Shown: positions 46,089-53,751, counted from the first letter of the stretch. The stretch is DNA of 64,000 nt from Streptomyces acidiscabies (GCF_020010905.1 NZ_JAGJBY010000002.1:3472001-3536000), one strand, 5' to 3'. Translations and numbers: made by a program. Notes: generated by a model from the sequence alone, not told the origin.

Positions 46089-47651
46089 CTACGGCAGCAC
46101 CCCGCCCTCCCGCACCACCCGCAGCGCCTGCGCCGCGATCGTCAGCGTCGGGTTCACCGCCGCCGACGACGGGAAGAAGCCGCCGTCGACGACGAAGAGG
46201 TTCGCCACCTCGTGGCTGCGGCAGTACGGGTCGAGGACGGACCGCGCGGGATCGGTCCCGGCGACGGTCGTCCCGCACTGGTGGCCGGTCGCCTCCACGC
46301 CCAACTGGCGGGAGAACACGAGGGGATAGCCGGCGCGGCGCATCATCGAGGCGGCGGCGCGGACCAGCTTGCGGTGGGTGCGGGTGTTGGTGGGGTGCCA
46401 GCGTACGGTCACGTCGTCGGCGCCGGGGCCGGGCAGGACGCGGTTCTCCGGGTCGGGGAGGTCCTCCGACATCACCCACCAGTCGACGCTCCGCGCGGCC
46501 AGGGCGCCGAGCAGCCGCCGGGGGAGCCGGGGACGGTCGGCGGCGAGCGTCGCCTCGTACACCTTGCCCATCAACTGGAGGTTCCCGAGCGGGTGTCGGC
46601 CGTGCGGGCCGTCCGGGAGGTAGAAGTCGTTGACGGCCAGGGTCTTCTGGAACGTCACGGGGTTGCGGCGGCGCGGATCGACCGCCATCAGCACGGAGTT
46701 GTTGTGCAGCATGAGGTTGCGGCCGACGAGCCCGCTGCCGTTCCCGAGCCCGTCCGGGTGTTCGGCGCCGCCCGAACGCAGCAGCAGAACGGCCGAGTTG
46801 ACGGCCCCGCACGCCACCACAACGGTTCCGGCCCGCAGTTGGACCGTACGCCCGTCGCGCACCGCGTCCACGGACGTGACCTGCTTGCCGCCGGGGTCCG
46901 TCCGCAGCCGGACAACTCGCGTACGGGTGAGGAGCCTTACCGTCGGCGTGCGCAGCGCGGGGCGCAGGGCGCGGGTCTCCGCGTCGCTCTTCGCGCCGAC
47001 CCGGCACGGGAACGCGTCACAGGTGCCGCACCGCTCGCACGCCCCGTCCCGCGCCAGGTCGACGCCGAGTTCGACGGGGTAGGGGTGCAGGCCCTGCGCC
47101 GTGAGCCGGTCGGCGAGTTCGGCGATGACCGGCTCGTGCGGCACCGGCGGCCACGGGTACGGGGTGCTGCGCGGCGGGCCGCTCGGGTCGGTGCCGTCGG
47201 CGCCGTGGACGCGGTAGAGACGCTCGGCCTCCGCGTAGTACGGCTCCAGGTCGCCGTACGCGAACGGCCAGGCGGGCGAGGTGCCTTGGAGGTGCTCGAC
47301 CGCGCGGAAGTCGCTCGCGCGCAGCCGGGGGAGGGCGGCGCCGTACACCTTCGTGGTGCCGCCGACGCCGTAGAAGCCGCCGGAGGTGAAACGGCGGCCC
47401 TCGGCCGTGTGCCAGGAACCCGTGTTGTGGTAGCGGCCCTGCTCGAACACGGCCTCGGGGGACCAGTTCTCGGGCTCGCGGGGCAGGAAGTCGCCCCGCT
47501 CGACGACGAGTACGCGCGCACCTGTCGAGGCCAGCGCCCAGGCGGTCGTGGCACCGCCCGCGCCCGACCCGACGACGAGGACATCGGCTTCGTACACCTC
47601 CCGCTCCTCCGTGACGACCGGCGGCGAGCCGGGGCCCCAGACGCCGGTCAT
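46089..47651 (-). CDS. GMC-family FAD-dependent oxidoreductase (520 aa)
   Basis: N-terminal FAD motif VLVVGSGAGGATTAWALAST (about residue 25), then GGTTKVYGAALPR (FAD contact loop). A four-Cys insertion CERCGTCDAFPC (about residues 205-220) is typical of the gluconate/fructose dehydrogenase-like subgroup. The C-terminal catalytic region has ATGHQCGTT and the closing FAD motif VVDGGFFPSSAAVNPTLTI. The start ATG overlaps the VOC stop (ATGA), showing translational coupling. The family oxidises sugar and polyol hydroxyls; beside a sugar phosphate cyclase it probably converts a cyclitol hydroxyl to a ketone. The electron acceptor is unknown. Confidence 0.94.
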   Translation of the reverse strand: MTGVWGPGSPPVVTEEREVYEADVLVVGSGAGGATTAWALASTGARVLVVERGDFLPREPENWSPEAVFEQGRYHNTGSWHTAEGRRFTSGGFYGVGGTTKVYGAALPRLRASDFRAVEHLQGTSPAWPFAYGDLEPYYAEAERLYRVHGADGTDPSGPPRSTPYPWPPVPHEPVIAELADRLTAQGLHPYPVELGVDLARDGACERCGTCDAFPCRVGAKSDAETRALRPALRTPTVRLLTRTRVVRLRTDPGGKQVTSVDAVRDGRTVQLRAGTVVVACGAVNSAVLLLRSGGAEHPDGLGNGSGLVGRNLMLHNNSVLMAVDPRRRNPVTFQKTLAVNDFYLPDGPHGRHPLGNLQLMGKVYEATLAADRPRLPRRLLGALAARSVDWWVMSEDLPDPENRVLPGPGADDVTVRWHPTNTRTHRKLVRAAASMMRRAGYPLVFSRQLGVEATGHQCGTTVAGTDPARSVLDPYCRSHEVANLFVVDGGFFPSSAAVNPTLTIAAQALRVVREGGVLP

Positions 47652-48181
47652 GACGCGGCCCTCGGCGGGTCGTAGAGGCGGACGGATGTGCTGGCGTGGA
47701 AGGGGAGTTGGTCGGGGATCTCGGAGAGTTCGAGGTGGAGGCCGAAGGGGGTGCGCAGGTAGATGAAGCGGACGCCCGCGATGGGGCCGTCGGTGACGGT
47801 CTGCGGATCGCCCAGGGCAACTACCCCGTCGTACGCGGTGAGATGGTCCAGCGAGGCGTCCAAGTCCGTGGTGGCCAGGGCGAGATGGTGGCCGCCCCAG
47901 TCGCTGTTGCGGGGGTAGACGCGGCGCTGGTCGGGGGACGTGTACTGGAACAGCTCGACGTTGGTGACCGGGCCGAGGCGCAGCATCGCGATGTGCGCGA
48001 CGGCGTCGCGGTGGACGCCGAGCTGGCGCAGCATCCACAGGCCCGCCGGGTCCTCAACAGGGCCGGTGAGGTAGGCGAGTTGGGCGCCGAGGGCGTCGGT
48101 GAAGAAGGTCACGGCCTGGTCGAGGTCGGGGACCGTGTACGCGACGTGGTGGACGGCGCCGACGCCGGGGACGGTGATCAT
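47648..48181 (-). CDS. VOC-superfamily protein, probable cyclitol epimerase (ValD/CetB-like by context) (177 aa)
   Basis: One polypeptide with paired beta-alpha-beta-beta-beta modules: VHHVAYTVPDLDQAVTFF at the start, GGHHLALATTDLDASLDHL near residue 95, and FGLHLELSEIP near residue 155. The two His and the Glu are the expected metal ligands of vicinal-oxygen-chelate enzymes. The start ATG overlaps the upstream cupin stop (ATGA) after AAGGAC. Alone it would be called a glyoxalase/dioxygenase-like protein. In C7-cyclitol clusters (validamycin ValD, cetoniacytone CetB) a VOC protein epimerises 2-epi-5-epi-valiolone, so that role is inferred here. Confidence 0.85.
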   Translation of the reverse strand: MITVPGVGAVHHVAYTVPDLDQAVTFFTDALGAQLAYLTGPVEDPAGLWMLRQLGVHRDAVAHIAMLRLGPVTNVELFQYTSPDQRRVYPRNSDWGGHHLALATTDLDASLDHLTAYDGVVALGDPQTVTDGPIAGVRFIYLRTPFGLHLELSEIPDQLPFHASTSVRLYDPPRAAS

Positions 48182-48594
48182 GGCTGGTCCTTGCGGGAGT
48201 TGTGGGAACTGAGGGAATCGCGGGCGGTGCTCGGGGTGCGGGCGGGCAGAGCGCGGGTCACGGACGCCGGGCCGAGCGTCAGGCACAGCAGCCGGGCGCC
48301 CTTCCGGCCCGCGGTGAGGGTGGTGGCGCCGCCGTGCGGGGCGAGGACGAGGCCGCCCGCGGTGAGCGGGACGGGGCGCCGGTCGGTGCGCACCGTCCCC
48401 GTCAGGACGTACCAGACGGTCTCGGTGCCGCCGACGCCGGCCGGCTCCCAGCGGGTGCCGGGGGCCAGCTCGACCTCGTCGAACGCCTCGCACTCGCTGT
48501 GCAGCATCCCCCGCCGGGCGAGGCAGCGGACGGTGGCCCGCTCCTCGCCCGGCCCGAACAGGACGGCGCTGGACGGTCCGTCGTGGACGATCAC
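48178..48594 (-). CDS. Cupin-domain protein (138 aa)
   Basis: GTG 48594 (VIVHDGPSSAVLFGPGEE) with AAGGGAG upstream gives a compact single-cupin protein; upstream in-frame codons are Arg/Pro-rich and unlikely to be translated. Cupin signatures are weak but present: FDEVELAPGTRWEPAGVGGTE, WYVLTGTVRTD and LTAGGLVLAPHGG. The first motif lacks the usual His pair, so metal binding is doubtful. It overlaps the VOC gene by 4 bp and follows the bicupin by 44 bp. It could be an isomerase-like or structural partner of the bicupin; function is not known. Confidence 0.8.
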   Translation of the reverse strand: MIVHDGPSSAVLFGPGEERATVRCLARRGMLHSECEAFDEVELAPGTRWEPAGVGGTETVWYVLTGTVRTDRRPVPLTAGGLVLAPHGGATTLTAGRKGARLLCLTLGPASVTRALPARTPSTARDSLSSHNSRKDQP

Positions 48595-48638
48595 GGCCGA
48601 CTCCCTTTTTGTCGAGGTGAGTTGATCTGGGCGGTGTC

Positions 48639-49370
48639 CTACGCCGCGAGCCGGCGCTCGTCCGGCAGCGGGACGTCCAGGACGGCGTGGAAGAACTCCA
48701 GGCCGCCGTCCCCGGCCCACAGCCGCACCGTCCCGCCCAGCGGCAGGGTCAGCGCGGTCCCCGAGGTCAGCCGGACCTCGCGGTCGGCGGTGCGGGCGAC
48801 CCCCGTACCGCTCAGCACGAACACCGTGTGCTCGGTGCCGCGTGCCGCGAACTCCACGCCCGCGTGCGGCGGGAGGTCCTGGACGCGGATGGTGCGCAGC
48901 GGCCCGGTGAGGACGCTCTGGGCGTCCAGCGGGCCATGGGCGCGCAGGTCGCGTACGACGATGCTGTTCACGGAAGGCTCCTCTTCCTCCGGAGACCGGC
49001 GGGGCCTCGGGAAGACGGCGGGCAACTCCACCACCAGCCAGGACAGCGGCCGTTGCCCGGTGTTGTGCAGCGCGTGCCGGGACCCGATCCCGGTGAGGAC
49101 CGCGTCCCCGGCGCGCACCGGATGCGCCACGCCGTCGAGGTGGATCTCACCCCGGCCGCGCAGCAGGAAGTACAACTCCTCGGTACGGGAGTGCAGATGC
49201 TCCCCGCTGACCCCGCCCGGCGGCAGCCAGGCCCACTCGACGGCCTCCCAGCCGCCGTACAGACCGGTCCGCCGCGCCAGGCAGGACCAGCGGGAGATCC
49301 CGTCCGAGTCGTGCACGCCGTGCACCACGGCGGGGGCGTGCACGTCGGCTACTACCAGTGCGTCACGCAT
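48639..49370 (-). CDS. Bicupin protein (243 aa)
   Basis: The start ATG 49370 overlaps the cyclase stop by 8 bp and has AGGAGGTGCG upstream, so translation is coupled. The first cupin (about residues 40-125) has the complete motif GEHLHSRTEELYFLLRGRGE and HALHNTG, with metal-ligand His/His/Glu/His. The second (about 140-240) reads HTVFVLSGTGVARTA and lacks the His triad, so it is probably structural. A Glu/Pro/Arg linker joins them. Cupins beside sugar phosphate cyclases probably act as dioxygenases or isomerases on the ring product; no specific function can be assigned. Confidence 0.88.
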   Translation of the reverse strand: MRDALVVADVHAPAVVHGVHDSDGISRWSCLARRTGLYGGWEAVEWAWLPPGGVSGEHLHSRTEELYFLLRGRGEIHLDGVAHPVRAGDAVLTGIGSRHALHNTGQRPLSWLVVELPAVFPRPRRSPEEEEPSVNSIVVRDLRAHGPLDAQSVLTGPLRTIRVQDLPPHAGVEFAARGTEHTVFVLSGTGVARTADREVRLTSGTALTLPLGGTVRLWAGDGGLEFFHAVLDVPLPDERRLAA

Positions 49371-50577
49371 GGGAACGCACCTCCTTCGCGGCGCGCGCCA
49401 ACTTCTCGGCCGCGCCCGTGATTTCACGATCCGTCAGGTCGTTCACGAACACCGCGTCACCGATGCCGACCGGCAGCGGCAGCCGCTGCATGCCGTCCCG
49501 GTGGCGGACCGTGTCCGCGAGGGCGGAGCGGAGCAACTCCGGCTCCAGCAAGGGGTGGTGGACCGGCAGACGCAGGGCGCGCATCGTGTCCAGGACGCGC
49601 GTGCACTGACGGTCCGTCATGAGGCCGCGCCCGCGCGCGATCACGGTGGTCAACGCCATGTCGAGGTTGACCGCCTCGCCGTGCAGCAGGGCGGGCAGGG
49701 CCCGCATCTCCAGCGTCGGGCTGAAGGAGTGGCCGTAGTCGACGACCCGCTCCAGGCGGTGCTCCCACAGGTTGTCGTGGAGTTCTTCGAGCATGCCGTG
49801 CACCGCGCGGGCTAGGACGTGGTGTGCCGTGGTCCGCAGCGGGCCGTCCGCCTGGAAACGGCCGGCGAGCAGGCGCTCGCCGCTGCTCTCCAGCAGGTCG
49901 AACAGGTCGCGGTCCTTGATCAGGGCGATCTTGAGGATCTCGGCGAGGCCGTTGGCGACGTGCCGCTCGTCGAGCGTCGCGAGGAACGCCGGGTCGAGCA
50001 GTGTCTCCGTCGCCGGGTGGTACGTACCGAGGCGGTTCTTGCCGGCGCCGAAGTTCACGCCCGTCTTGGCGCCGACTCCGGCGTCGACCAGGCCGATCAG
50101 CGTGGTCGGCACCCGGACGTACGGCGTGCTGCGCCGGTACAGGCTGCACGCCAGGCCCACGATGTCCAACAGGACGCCGCCGCCGATCGCCACGACCGGC
50201 TCGCGCCGGCGGTCCAGACCGAACCGGTCCATCGCGTCGACCACGGAGTACACGGAGTCCATCGTCTTCAGGCGCTCGTGCGCGGGGAGCACGTGGACGG
50301 TGTACGACGCGTGCCGGGCGGCCTCGCAGTAGGCGCGGAGCTGTACGCCGTACAGCCGGTCCACGTCCTCCTCGACGACCAGCAGGCGCCGGGGCGGGGT
50401 GTCCTCGCCGTCCGGGAGGCCGGCGCGGGCGAGGGCGGGGTTGCGGGGGTCCAGGACGCCGGGGGCGAAACGGACCCGGTAGCTCACGGGCTTCGCGGTG
50501 GCCACGGTCCAGCTGCGCGCGGGGCCGGGGCCGTCTGTGGTGGTGAGGCCGTGGGTGGTGGGAGGGGGGAAGGGCAT
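49363..50577 (-). CDS. Sugar phosphate cyclase, 2-epi-5-epi-valiolone synthase-like (404 aa)
   Basis: ATG 50577 follows AAGGAC at five bases. It shows the dehydroquinate-synthase fold: NAD region PVVAIGGGVLLDIVGLACSL, VPTTLIGLVDAGVGAKTGVN, then NGLAEILKIALIKDRDLF and the zinc-site motif DYGHSFSPTLEM plus LLHGEAVNLDMA. DYGHSFSP in place of the DHQ-synthase NxGHTxGHA marks the sedoheptulose-7-phosphate cyclase branch (EEVS/EVS/DDGS). The reaction would be cyclisation of sedoheptulose 7-phosphate to a C7-cyclitol with NAD and a divalent metal. Which epimer forms is not certain; the VOC gene nearby favours 2-epi-5-epi-valiolone. It is first gene of a six-gene operon. The frame is open 142 codons upstream but Arg/Pro-rich. 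Confidence 0.93.
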   Translation of the reverse strand: MPFPPPTTHGLTTTDGPGPARSWTVATAKPVSYRVRFAPGVLDPRNPALARAGLPDGEDTPPRRLLVVEEDVDRLYGVQLRAYCEAARHASYTVHVLPAHERLKTMDSVYSVVDAMDRFGLDRRREPVVAIGGGVLLDIVGLACSLYRRSTPYVRVPTTLIGLVDAGVGAKTGVNFGAGKNRLGTYHPATETLLDPAFLATLDERHVANGLAEILKIALIKDRDLFDLLESSGERLLAGRFQADGPLRTTAHHVLARAVHGMLEELHDNLWEHRLERVVDYGHSFSPTLEMRALPALLHGEAVNLDMALTTVIARGRGLMTDRQCTRVLDTMRALRLPVHHPLLEPELLRSALADTVRHRDGMQRLPLPVGIGDAVFVNDLTDREITGAAEKLARAAKEVRSHA

Positions 50578-51254
50578 GGCGGGTCCTTGGGGGATGGGAT
50601 CGGGCTGGGGGTGGGGCTGAAGCTGGCGGGGTGCGGGATCGGGCTGGCGGGGTGCGCGTTCCGGTCGGCGGTGACGCTCGGGCCAGTGGCTGCGGAGTGC
50701 GGGGTCGAGCTGGAGGTGATGAGGTGCCCACGCTCCGCATGAGGCCGGCGGAGGCACCGGGGCGGCCTCATGCGGGCGGGGCCGGGAAGCCGGACCGGTG
50801 GCCGCTCTCGCCTGCCGCCGCTGCGCCGCACCCCTACGGCGCCCCCGTCGGCGGCCGGCGTCGCGGGCAGCTCGCGGGGAGCGTGCCGGCCGGTCCGGCT
50901 GGTCTGTGGGCAGGGGCTCCGTGGTGATCCTGGGGGCGGCGTCTGTGTTGTTCGCCATCTGACCCACCACCTTCGGAAGCGACCCTTGCGGAACCTTGCT
51001 CACCCAAAGTCCTCCGCCCGGGGTCCCGGGGGCTTGAGCCTCCGGCCCTGTCGAGGCCCTGCCCGGGCCCGGCGGGACATGGGACCGGGGCCTGGTGGGC
51101 GTGGGGCAGCGGGGTGGGGGTGGGTTCGGGGGTGGGGTGGGATCGAGGTCCCGGGAGCGGAGGGGGGACGGTCAGGGATGACCCCTAGGGACCGTCACTC
51201 CGGGGGAGCCCGGCGCGCTGCGGTGGTGCACGCGGCGGTGGTGCGCGCGGCGAA
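50578..51254. other. Gene-free leader/intergenic region upstream of the cyclase operon, with an 11-bp inverted repeat
   Basis: About 680 bp with no convincing gene. GCATGAGGCCG (50737-50747) pairs with CGGCCTCATGC (50763-50773) around 15 nt, forming a stable hairpin about 160 bp before the cyclase start. Further out, GACGGTC (51167-51173) and GACCGTC (51190-51196) form a second, looser pair. On the minus strand an ATG at 50958 opens a frame continuous with the cyclase (MANNTDAAPRITTEPLP, then Arg/Pro-rich), which I read as untranslated leader. Confidence 0.5.
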
Positions 51255-51283
51255 AACCCCCGCACACCGTGTGTACGGGGGTT
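51255..51283 (-). terminator. Rho-independent-type terminator of the tetR gene
   Basis: AACCCCCG (51255-51262) pairs with CGGGGGTT (51276-51283), with inner CACAC/GTGTG pairing. On the minus strand the stem ends GGGGGTTTT, giving a short U-tract 16 bp after the tetR stop. Confidence 0.85.
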
Positions 51284-51298
51284 CCGGATCGCTCGCGG

Positions 51299-52123
51299 TC
51301 AGGCGGACTCGTTGGTCGCCGGTCCCGAACTCGGCTTGCGGGACGCGGACTTGGCGGTCCTGGCTGCCGTGGACTTCGTGGCCGTAGGGGACTTGGCGGC
51401 CGTACTCCGCGAAGTCTTACGGGCCGTCTTCTTGGCCGGGGGAGTAGCGGTTTCGGCCGGCGCGGGAACCCCCGTGATGCCGCCCACGCAGAACGCCCAG
51501 ACCTCCTCCGCCGAGATGGGCGAGGGGTGCGCGCCGACGGGTGCGCGGGCCGTGAACATCGCCGTCTGCATGATGAGGGAGGCGACGCGGCGGGGCTGGG
51601 GAGCCGTGGCCTGACCTGCGGCGACCGCCTCTTCGACCAGCTCCGTGAAGAAGCCGAGCAGGGGCAGGTGGGCGGTGGCGACCTGGTCGGGATGGGTGAC
51701 CAGGAGCTGGATCGCGAAGTCGGTGAACAGGGGCGACTGCGCACCGGGTCTGGGCTCGGAGGAGCGGTGGAGGAGGTCGACCGCGATCCGCAGCCTGTCC
51801 AGGGGATCCCGGCCGGCCGCGGCGGCCTCGCGGATCTCCCCGGCCGACCTCGACAGCGCGTCCTCGAAGAGAGCGAGCAGCAACTCGTGCTTGCCGCCGA
51901 AGTGTTGATAGAAACTGCGCAGCGACTGACGCGAACGCTCCACGACCTCCTGCACGGTGAAGTCGGTGGTGCCCTTGTCGGCGATCAACTCCTGTGCGGC
52001 GTCGAGGAATCGCTGCACGCGCTGCTCCGCGCGAAGCTTCGCCGCCCGGGTGGACCGCTCGACGGCACGCTGCCGCCAGGCGGGCTCCGGGCTCTCGGCC
52101 GGTTCTACGGGGACGGCACTCAT
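51299..52123 (-). CDS. TetR-family regulator with Lys/Ala-rich C-terminal tail (274 aa)
   Basis: The TetR HTH occupies about residues 33-85: RFLDAAQELIADKGTTDFTV, QEVVERSRQSLRSFYQHFGG, KHELLLALFEDAL. The ligand/dimer domain follows to about residue 215. The last 55 or so residues are a low-complexity tail of KK, RK and TAAKS units (AKKTARKTSRSTAAKSPTAT onward), unusual for TetR proteins and similar in composition to DNA-binding tails of actinobacterial histone-like proteins. A TTCAC-N4-GTGAA palindrome lies 15 bp before its start, suggesting autoregulation. It sits between the cyclitol and sulfur loci and diverges from the first leader-peptide unit, so it may control either. Confidence 0.92.
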   Translation of the reverse strand: MSAVPVEPAESPEPAWRQRAVERSTRAAKLRAEQRVQRFLDAAQELIADKGTTDFTVQEVVERSRQSLRSFYQHFGGKHELLLALFEDALSRSAGEIREAAAAGRDPLDRLRIAVDLLHRSSEPRPGAQSPLFTDFAIQLLVTHPDQVATAHLPLLGFFTELVEEAVAAGQATAPQPRRVASLIMQTAMFTARAPVGAHPSPISAEEVWAFCVGGITGVPAPAETATPPAKKTARKTSRSTAAKSPTATKSTAARTAKSASRKPSSGPATNESA

Positions 52124-52137
52124 GAGCGGAACGCTAC

Positions 52138-52151
52138 TTCACACAGGTGAA
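52138..52151. promoter_or_regulatory. Putative TetR operator TTCAC-ACAG-GTGAA
   Basis: A perfect 5-bp inverted repeat with a 4-bp spacer, 15 bp upstream of the tetR start and in the intergenic space shared with the divergent leader-peptide unit. Confidence 0.6.
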
Positions 52152-52318
52152 AAGCGAGGCCGTTCCTTCTGCCGCATTCCCCTCCCCGGAAAACGAGACC
52201 GACATGTCCGCCACCAAGAACGCCGTTCTCGGATACTCACCCCTCGGACGCCCTCTTGACGCACCCAGGGCCTCGATCGACACTCGAACCGGGAATCCTA
52301 GTGAACAGGTAGGGAATC

Positions 52319-52432
52319 ATGGGGCGCCTGGAGCCGACCGTCAGCCGGACGAGCCGCACGGCCTGGTCGTCGCCCCTTCTCACCTCCCGCCGTCACATCG
52401 ACCTGCTGCGCGTGTGCAGCGCACAACGCTGA
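52319..52432 (+). CDS. Putative sulfur/cysteine leader peptide 1 (37 aa)
   Basis: ATG 52319 lies four bases after AGGTAGGG. The peptide ends TSRRHIDLLRVCSAQR, carrying the RRHIDLLRV core of short actinobacterial leader peptides found ahead of sulfur-assimilation genes; here the single Cys falls inside RVCSAQ rather than at the very end. It precedes the glutathionyl-hydroquinone-reductase-like gene by 100 bp. Ribosome behaviour at the Cys codon would be the sensing step under the attenuation model; that is inference. It is too short for routine gene finders. Confidence 0.8.
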   Translation: MGRLEPTVSRTSRTAWSSPLLTSRRHIDLLRVCSAQR

Positions 52433-52441
52433 CCCGAGCGC

Positions 52442-52470
52442 CTTCTCAGGTCCCCGCTTCTCAGGTCCCC
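52442..52470 (+). repeat. Tandem 15-bp repeat after leader peptide 1
   Basis: CTTCTCAGGTCCCCG is followed directly by CTTCTCAGGTCCCC, between the leader-peptide stop and the next gene. This places a duplication where an attenuator would lie. Confidence 0.6.
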
Positions 52471-52532
52471 ACCCCCTCAGTCGCCGCAACCGCCGCGCGC
52501 TCACCCCCGCGCGCCCGCCCCCGGGGAGACTC

Positions 52533-53408
52533 ATGTCCATCACACCGCTGGCCGCCCACGCGTACGACCGCCCGGCCCCCGCCTTCCGGGGCCGCATCGG
52601 CCGCGACGCCCGCAGCGGCCACTACGCCGTGCCGCGCCGCTACCGTCTCCACCTGTCCACCGCCGACCCCGACGGCCTGCGCATCGCCGTCACCCACAGC
52701 CTGCTGCGCCTGGACCAGGCGTGTCCGGTCACCTTCCTGCCCGCCGTCCCGGACTGTCCCGACGGCGGCCACGCGACCCTGCGCCCGCTGTACGACGCGA
52801 GCGCGCACCGCTACCGGGGCCCGGCCCTCGCCCCCGTACTGAGCGACGACTGGTCCGGCCGCATCGTCTCCACCCACGGCCCGGACATCGCCCGCGACCT
52901 GGCCCGCCACTTCGGCGGCGGCAGGCCCTCGCTGCACCCCTGCGGCACCGAGCAGGAGACCGAGACGGCCGCACGGCTGTGCGCCGAGGTCGAGTGCTCG
53001 GCCCAACTCGCCGGTGAGGCAGGCGTATCGGAGCCGGGGCACGCACTCGGCGCCCTCCTCGACGCGCTCGGCGGCCTGGAGCAACGCCTCGGCTCAGGAC
53101 CCTATCTGACGGGCGATCAACTCACAGCCGCCGACGTCGACTTGTGGGTCACTCTCGTCCAGCTCGACACCGTGCACCGCCACCACCTCGACGCCGGAGC
53201 CGTCCAGCGGGTCGCCGCCCACCACGCCCTGTGGGCCTACGCCCGCCGCCTCACCGCCCACCCCGCCTTCGGCACCCACCTCGACCTCGACGGCATCGAC
53301 CGCCGCCACCGCGCCCGCTGCCAGGGCCTCGAAGCCGCCGGCTCCGCTGTCCAGATCCTGGACTGGGCGGCGTACAGGGCCGACGAAAACCGGACCCACC
53401 AGGGCTGA
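52533..53408 (+). CDS. Glutathionyl-hydroquinone reductase/Xi-class GST-like protein lacking the catalytic Cys (291 aa)
   Basis: ATG follows GGGGAG. The N-terminal third aligns by eye with the ECM4/YqjG family: GRIGRDARSGHYAVPRRYRL, then LSTADPDGLR where the family has the nucleophilic CPWA, and PVLSDDWSGRIVSTHGPDIA in place of the IVSNES loop. The C-terminal helical GST domain (about residues 150-280) includes GPYLTGDQLTAADVDLWVTL, the usual GST N-cap motif. The catalytic Cys appears replaced by Asp, so classical deglutathionylation is unlikely, and Streptomyces uses mycothiol rather than glutathione. The leader peptide upstream links it to sulfur status. Function unknown; confidence in the fold is good. 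Confidence 0.85.
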   Translation: MSITPLAAHAYDRPAPAFRGRIGRDARSGHYAVPRRYRLHLSTADPDGLRIAVTHSLLRLDQACPVTFLPAVPDCPDGGHATLRPLYDASAHRYRGPALAPVLSDDWSGRIVSTHGPDIARDLARHFGGGRPSLHPCGTEQETETAARLCAEVECSAQLAGEAGVSEPGHALGALLDALGGLEQRLGSGPYLTGDQLTAADVDLWVTLVQLDTVHRHHLDAGAVQRVAAHHALWAYARRLTAHPAFGTHLDLDGIDRRHRARCQGLEAAGSAVQILDWAAYRADENRTHQG

Positions 53409-53428
53409 TCCGGTCCGAAACCTGGACG

Positions 53429-53462
53429 ACCGTTGACAACGGTCCGGGCAACTGGCTTAACT
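53429..53462 (+). promoter_or_regulatory. Promoter with an embedded 15-bp palindrome ahead of leader peptide 2 and the ABC operon
   Basis: TTGACA (53433-53438) is a perfect -35 box, with TTAACT 18 bp downstream as a weak -10. The -35 sits inside ACCGTTGACAACGGT (53429-53443), a palindrome with 7-bp arms about a central A, which would let a repressor block polymerase. Confidence 0.6.
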
Positions 53463-53548
53463 GCGGCCCGGAAACGGTCTTCCGACTCCGCACCGCACCT
53501 CCCCGACGGCCACCTCGGCCGCCGCACGAAGCAGAAGCAGAGGACGAC

Positions 53549-53698
53549 ATGTACGCAGCTCCCCGGACGGCGCCCCGCCGCTCCCCGGGCTGCGTACGCC
53601 CGTACCTCAGCCACCTCGTCGCGAACCGCGCCGTCGATCTCCTGCGCGTCAGCAGCGCACTGTGTACCGCACCGGGCCGTGCCCGCTGTCGGGTCTGA
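53549..53698 (+). CDS. Putative sulfur/cysteine leader peptide 2 (49 aa)
   Basis: ATG 53549 follows AGAGGA. The peptide contains NRAVDLLRVSSALC, the family core, but continues TAPGRARCRV to a second Cys near the end; an early Cys (RSPGCVRP) makes three. It lies 171 bp before the ABC permease gene. The intervening stretch holds a CACCGC/GCGGTG hairpin that could act with translation of the leader. Confidence 0.8.
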   Translation: MYAAPRTAPRRSPGCVRPYLSHLVANRAVDLLRVSSALCTAPGRARCRV

Positions 53699-53735
53699 CC
53701 TCGAAGCCAGGCCCGACCGCAGCGCCCTCGCCGGC

Positions 53736-53751
53736 CACCGCACTCGCGGTG
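53736..53751 (+). promoter_or_regulatory. Small hairpin between leader peptide 2 and the ABC permease gene
   Basis: CACCGC (53736-53741) pairs with GCGGTG (53746-53751) around ACTC. It is placed 38 bp after the leader stop, where an attenuator or anti-terminator would be expected; no U-tract follows. Confidence 0.35.

Noticed and set aside
49363..50577. Mycosporine/gadusol-type cyclase (DDGS) assignment
   Set aside because: No O-methyltransferase or ATP-grasp gene is adjacent; the VOC gene favours an EEVS-type pathway. The branch still needs phylogeny.
50578..51003. In-frame upstream extension of the sugar phosphate cyclase by 142 codons
   Set aside because: The sequence is Arg/Pro/Ala-rich with no family similarity, contains the inverted repeat, and ATG 50577 has a good ribosome site.
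52204..52318. A possible gene starting ATG 52204 (MSATKNAVLGYSPLG)
   Set aside because: There is only a weak ribosome site, it runs through leader peptide 1 in another frame and soon becomes Pro/Arg-rich.
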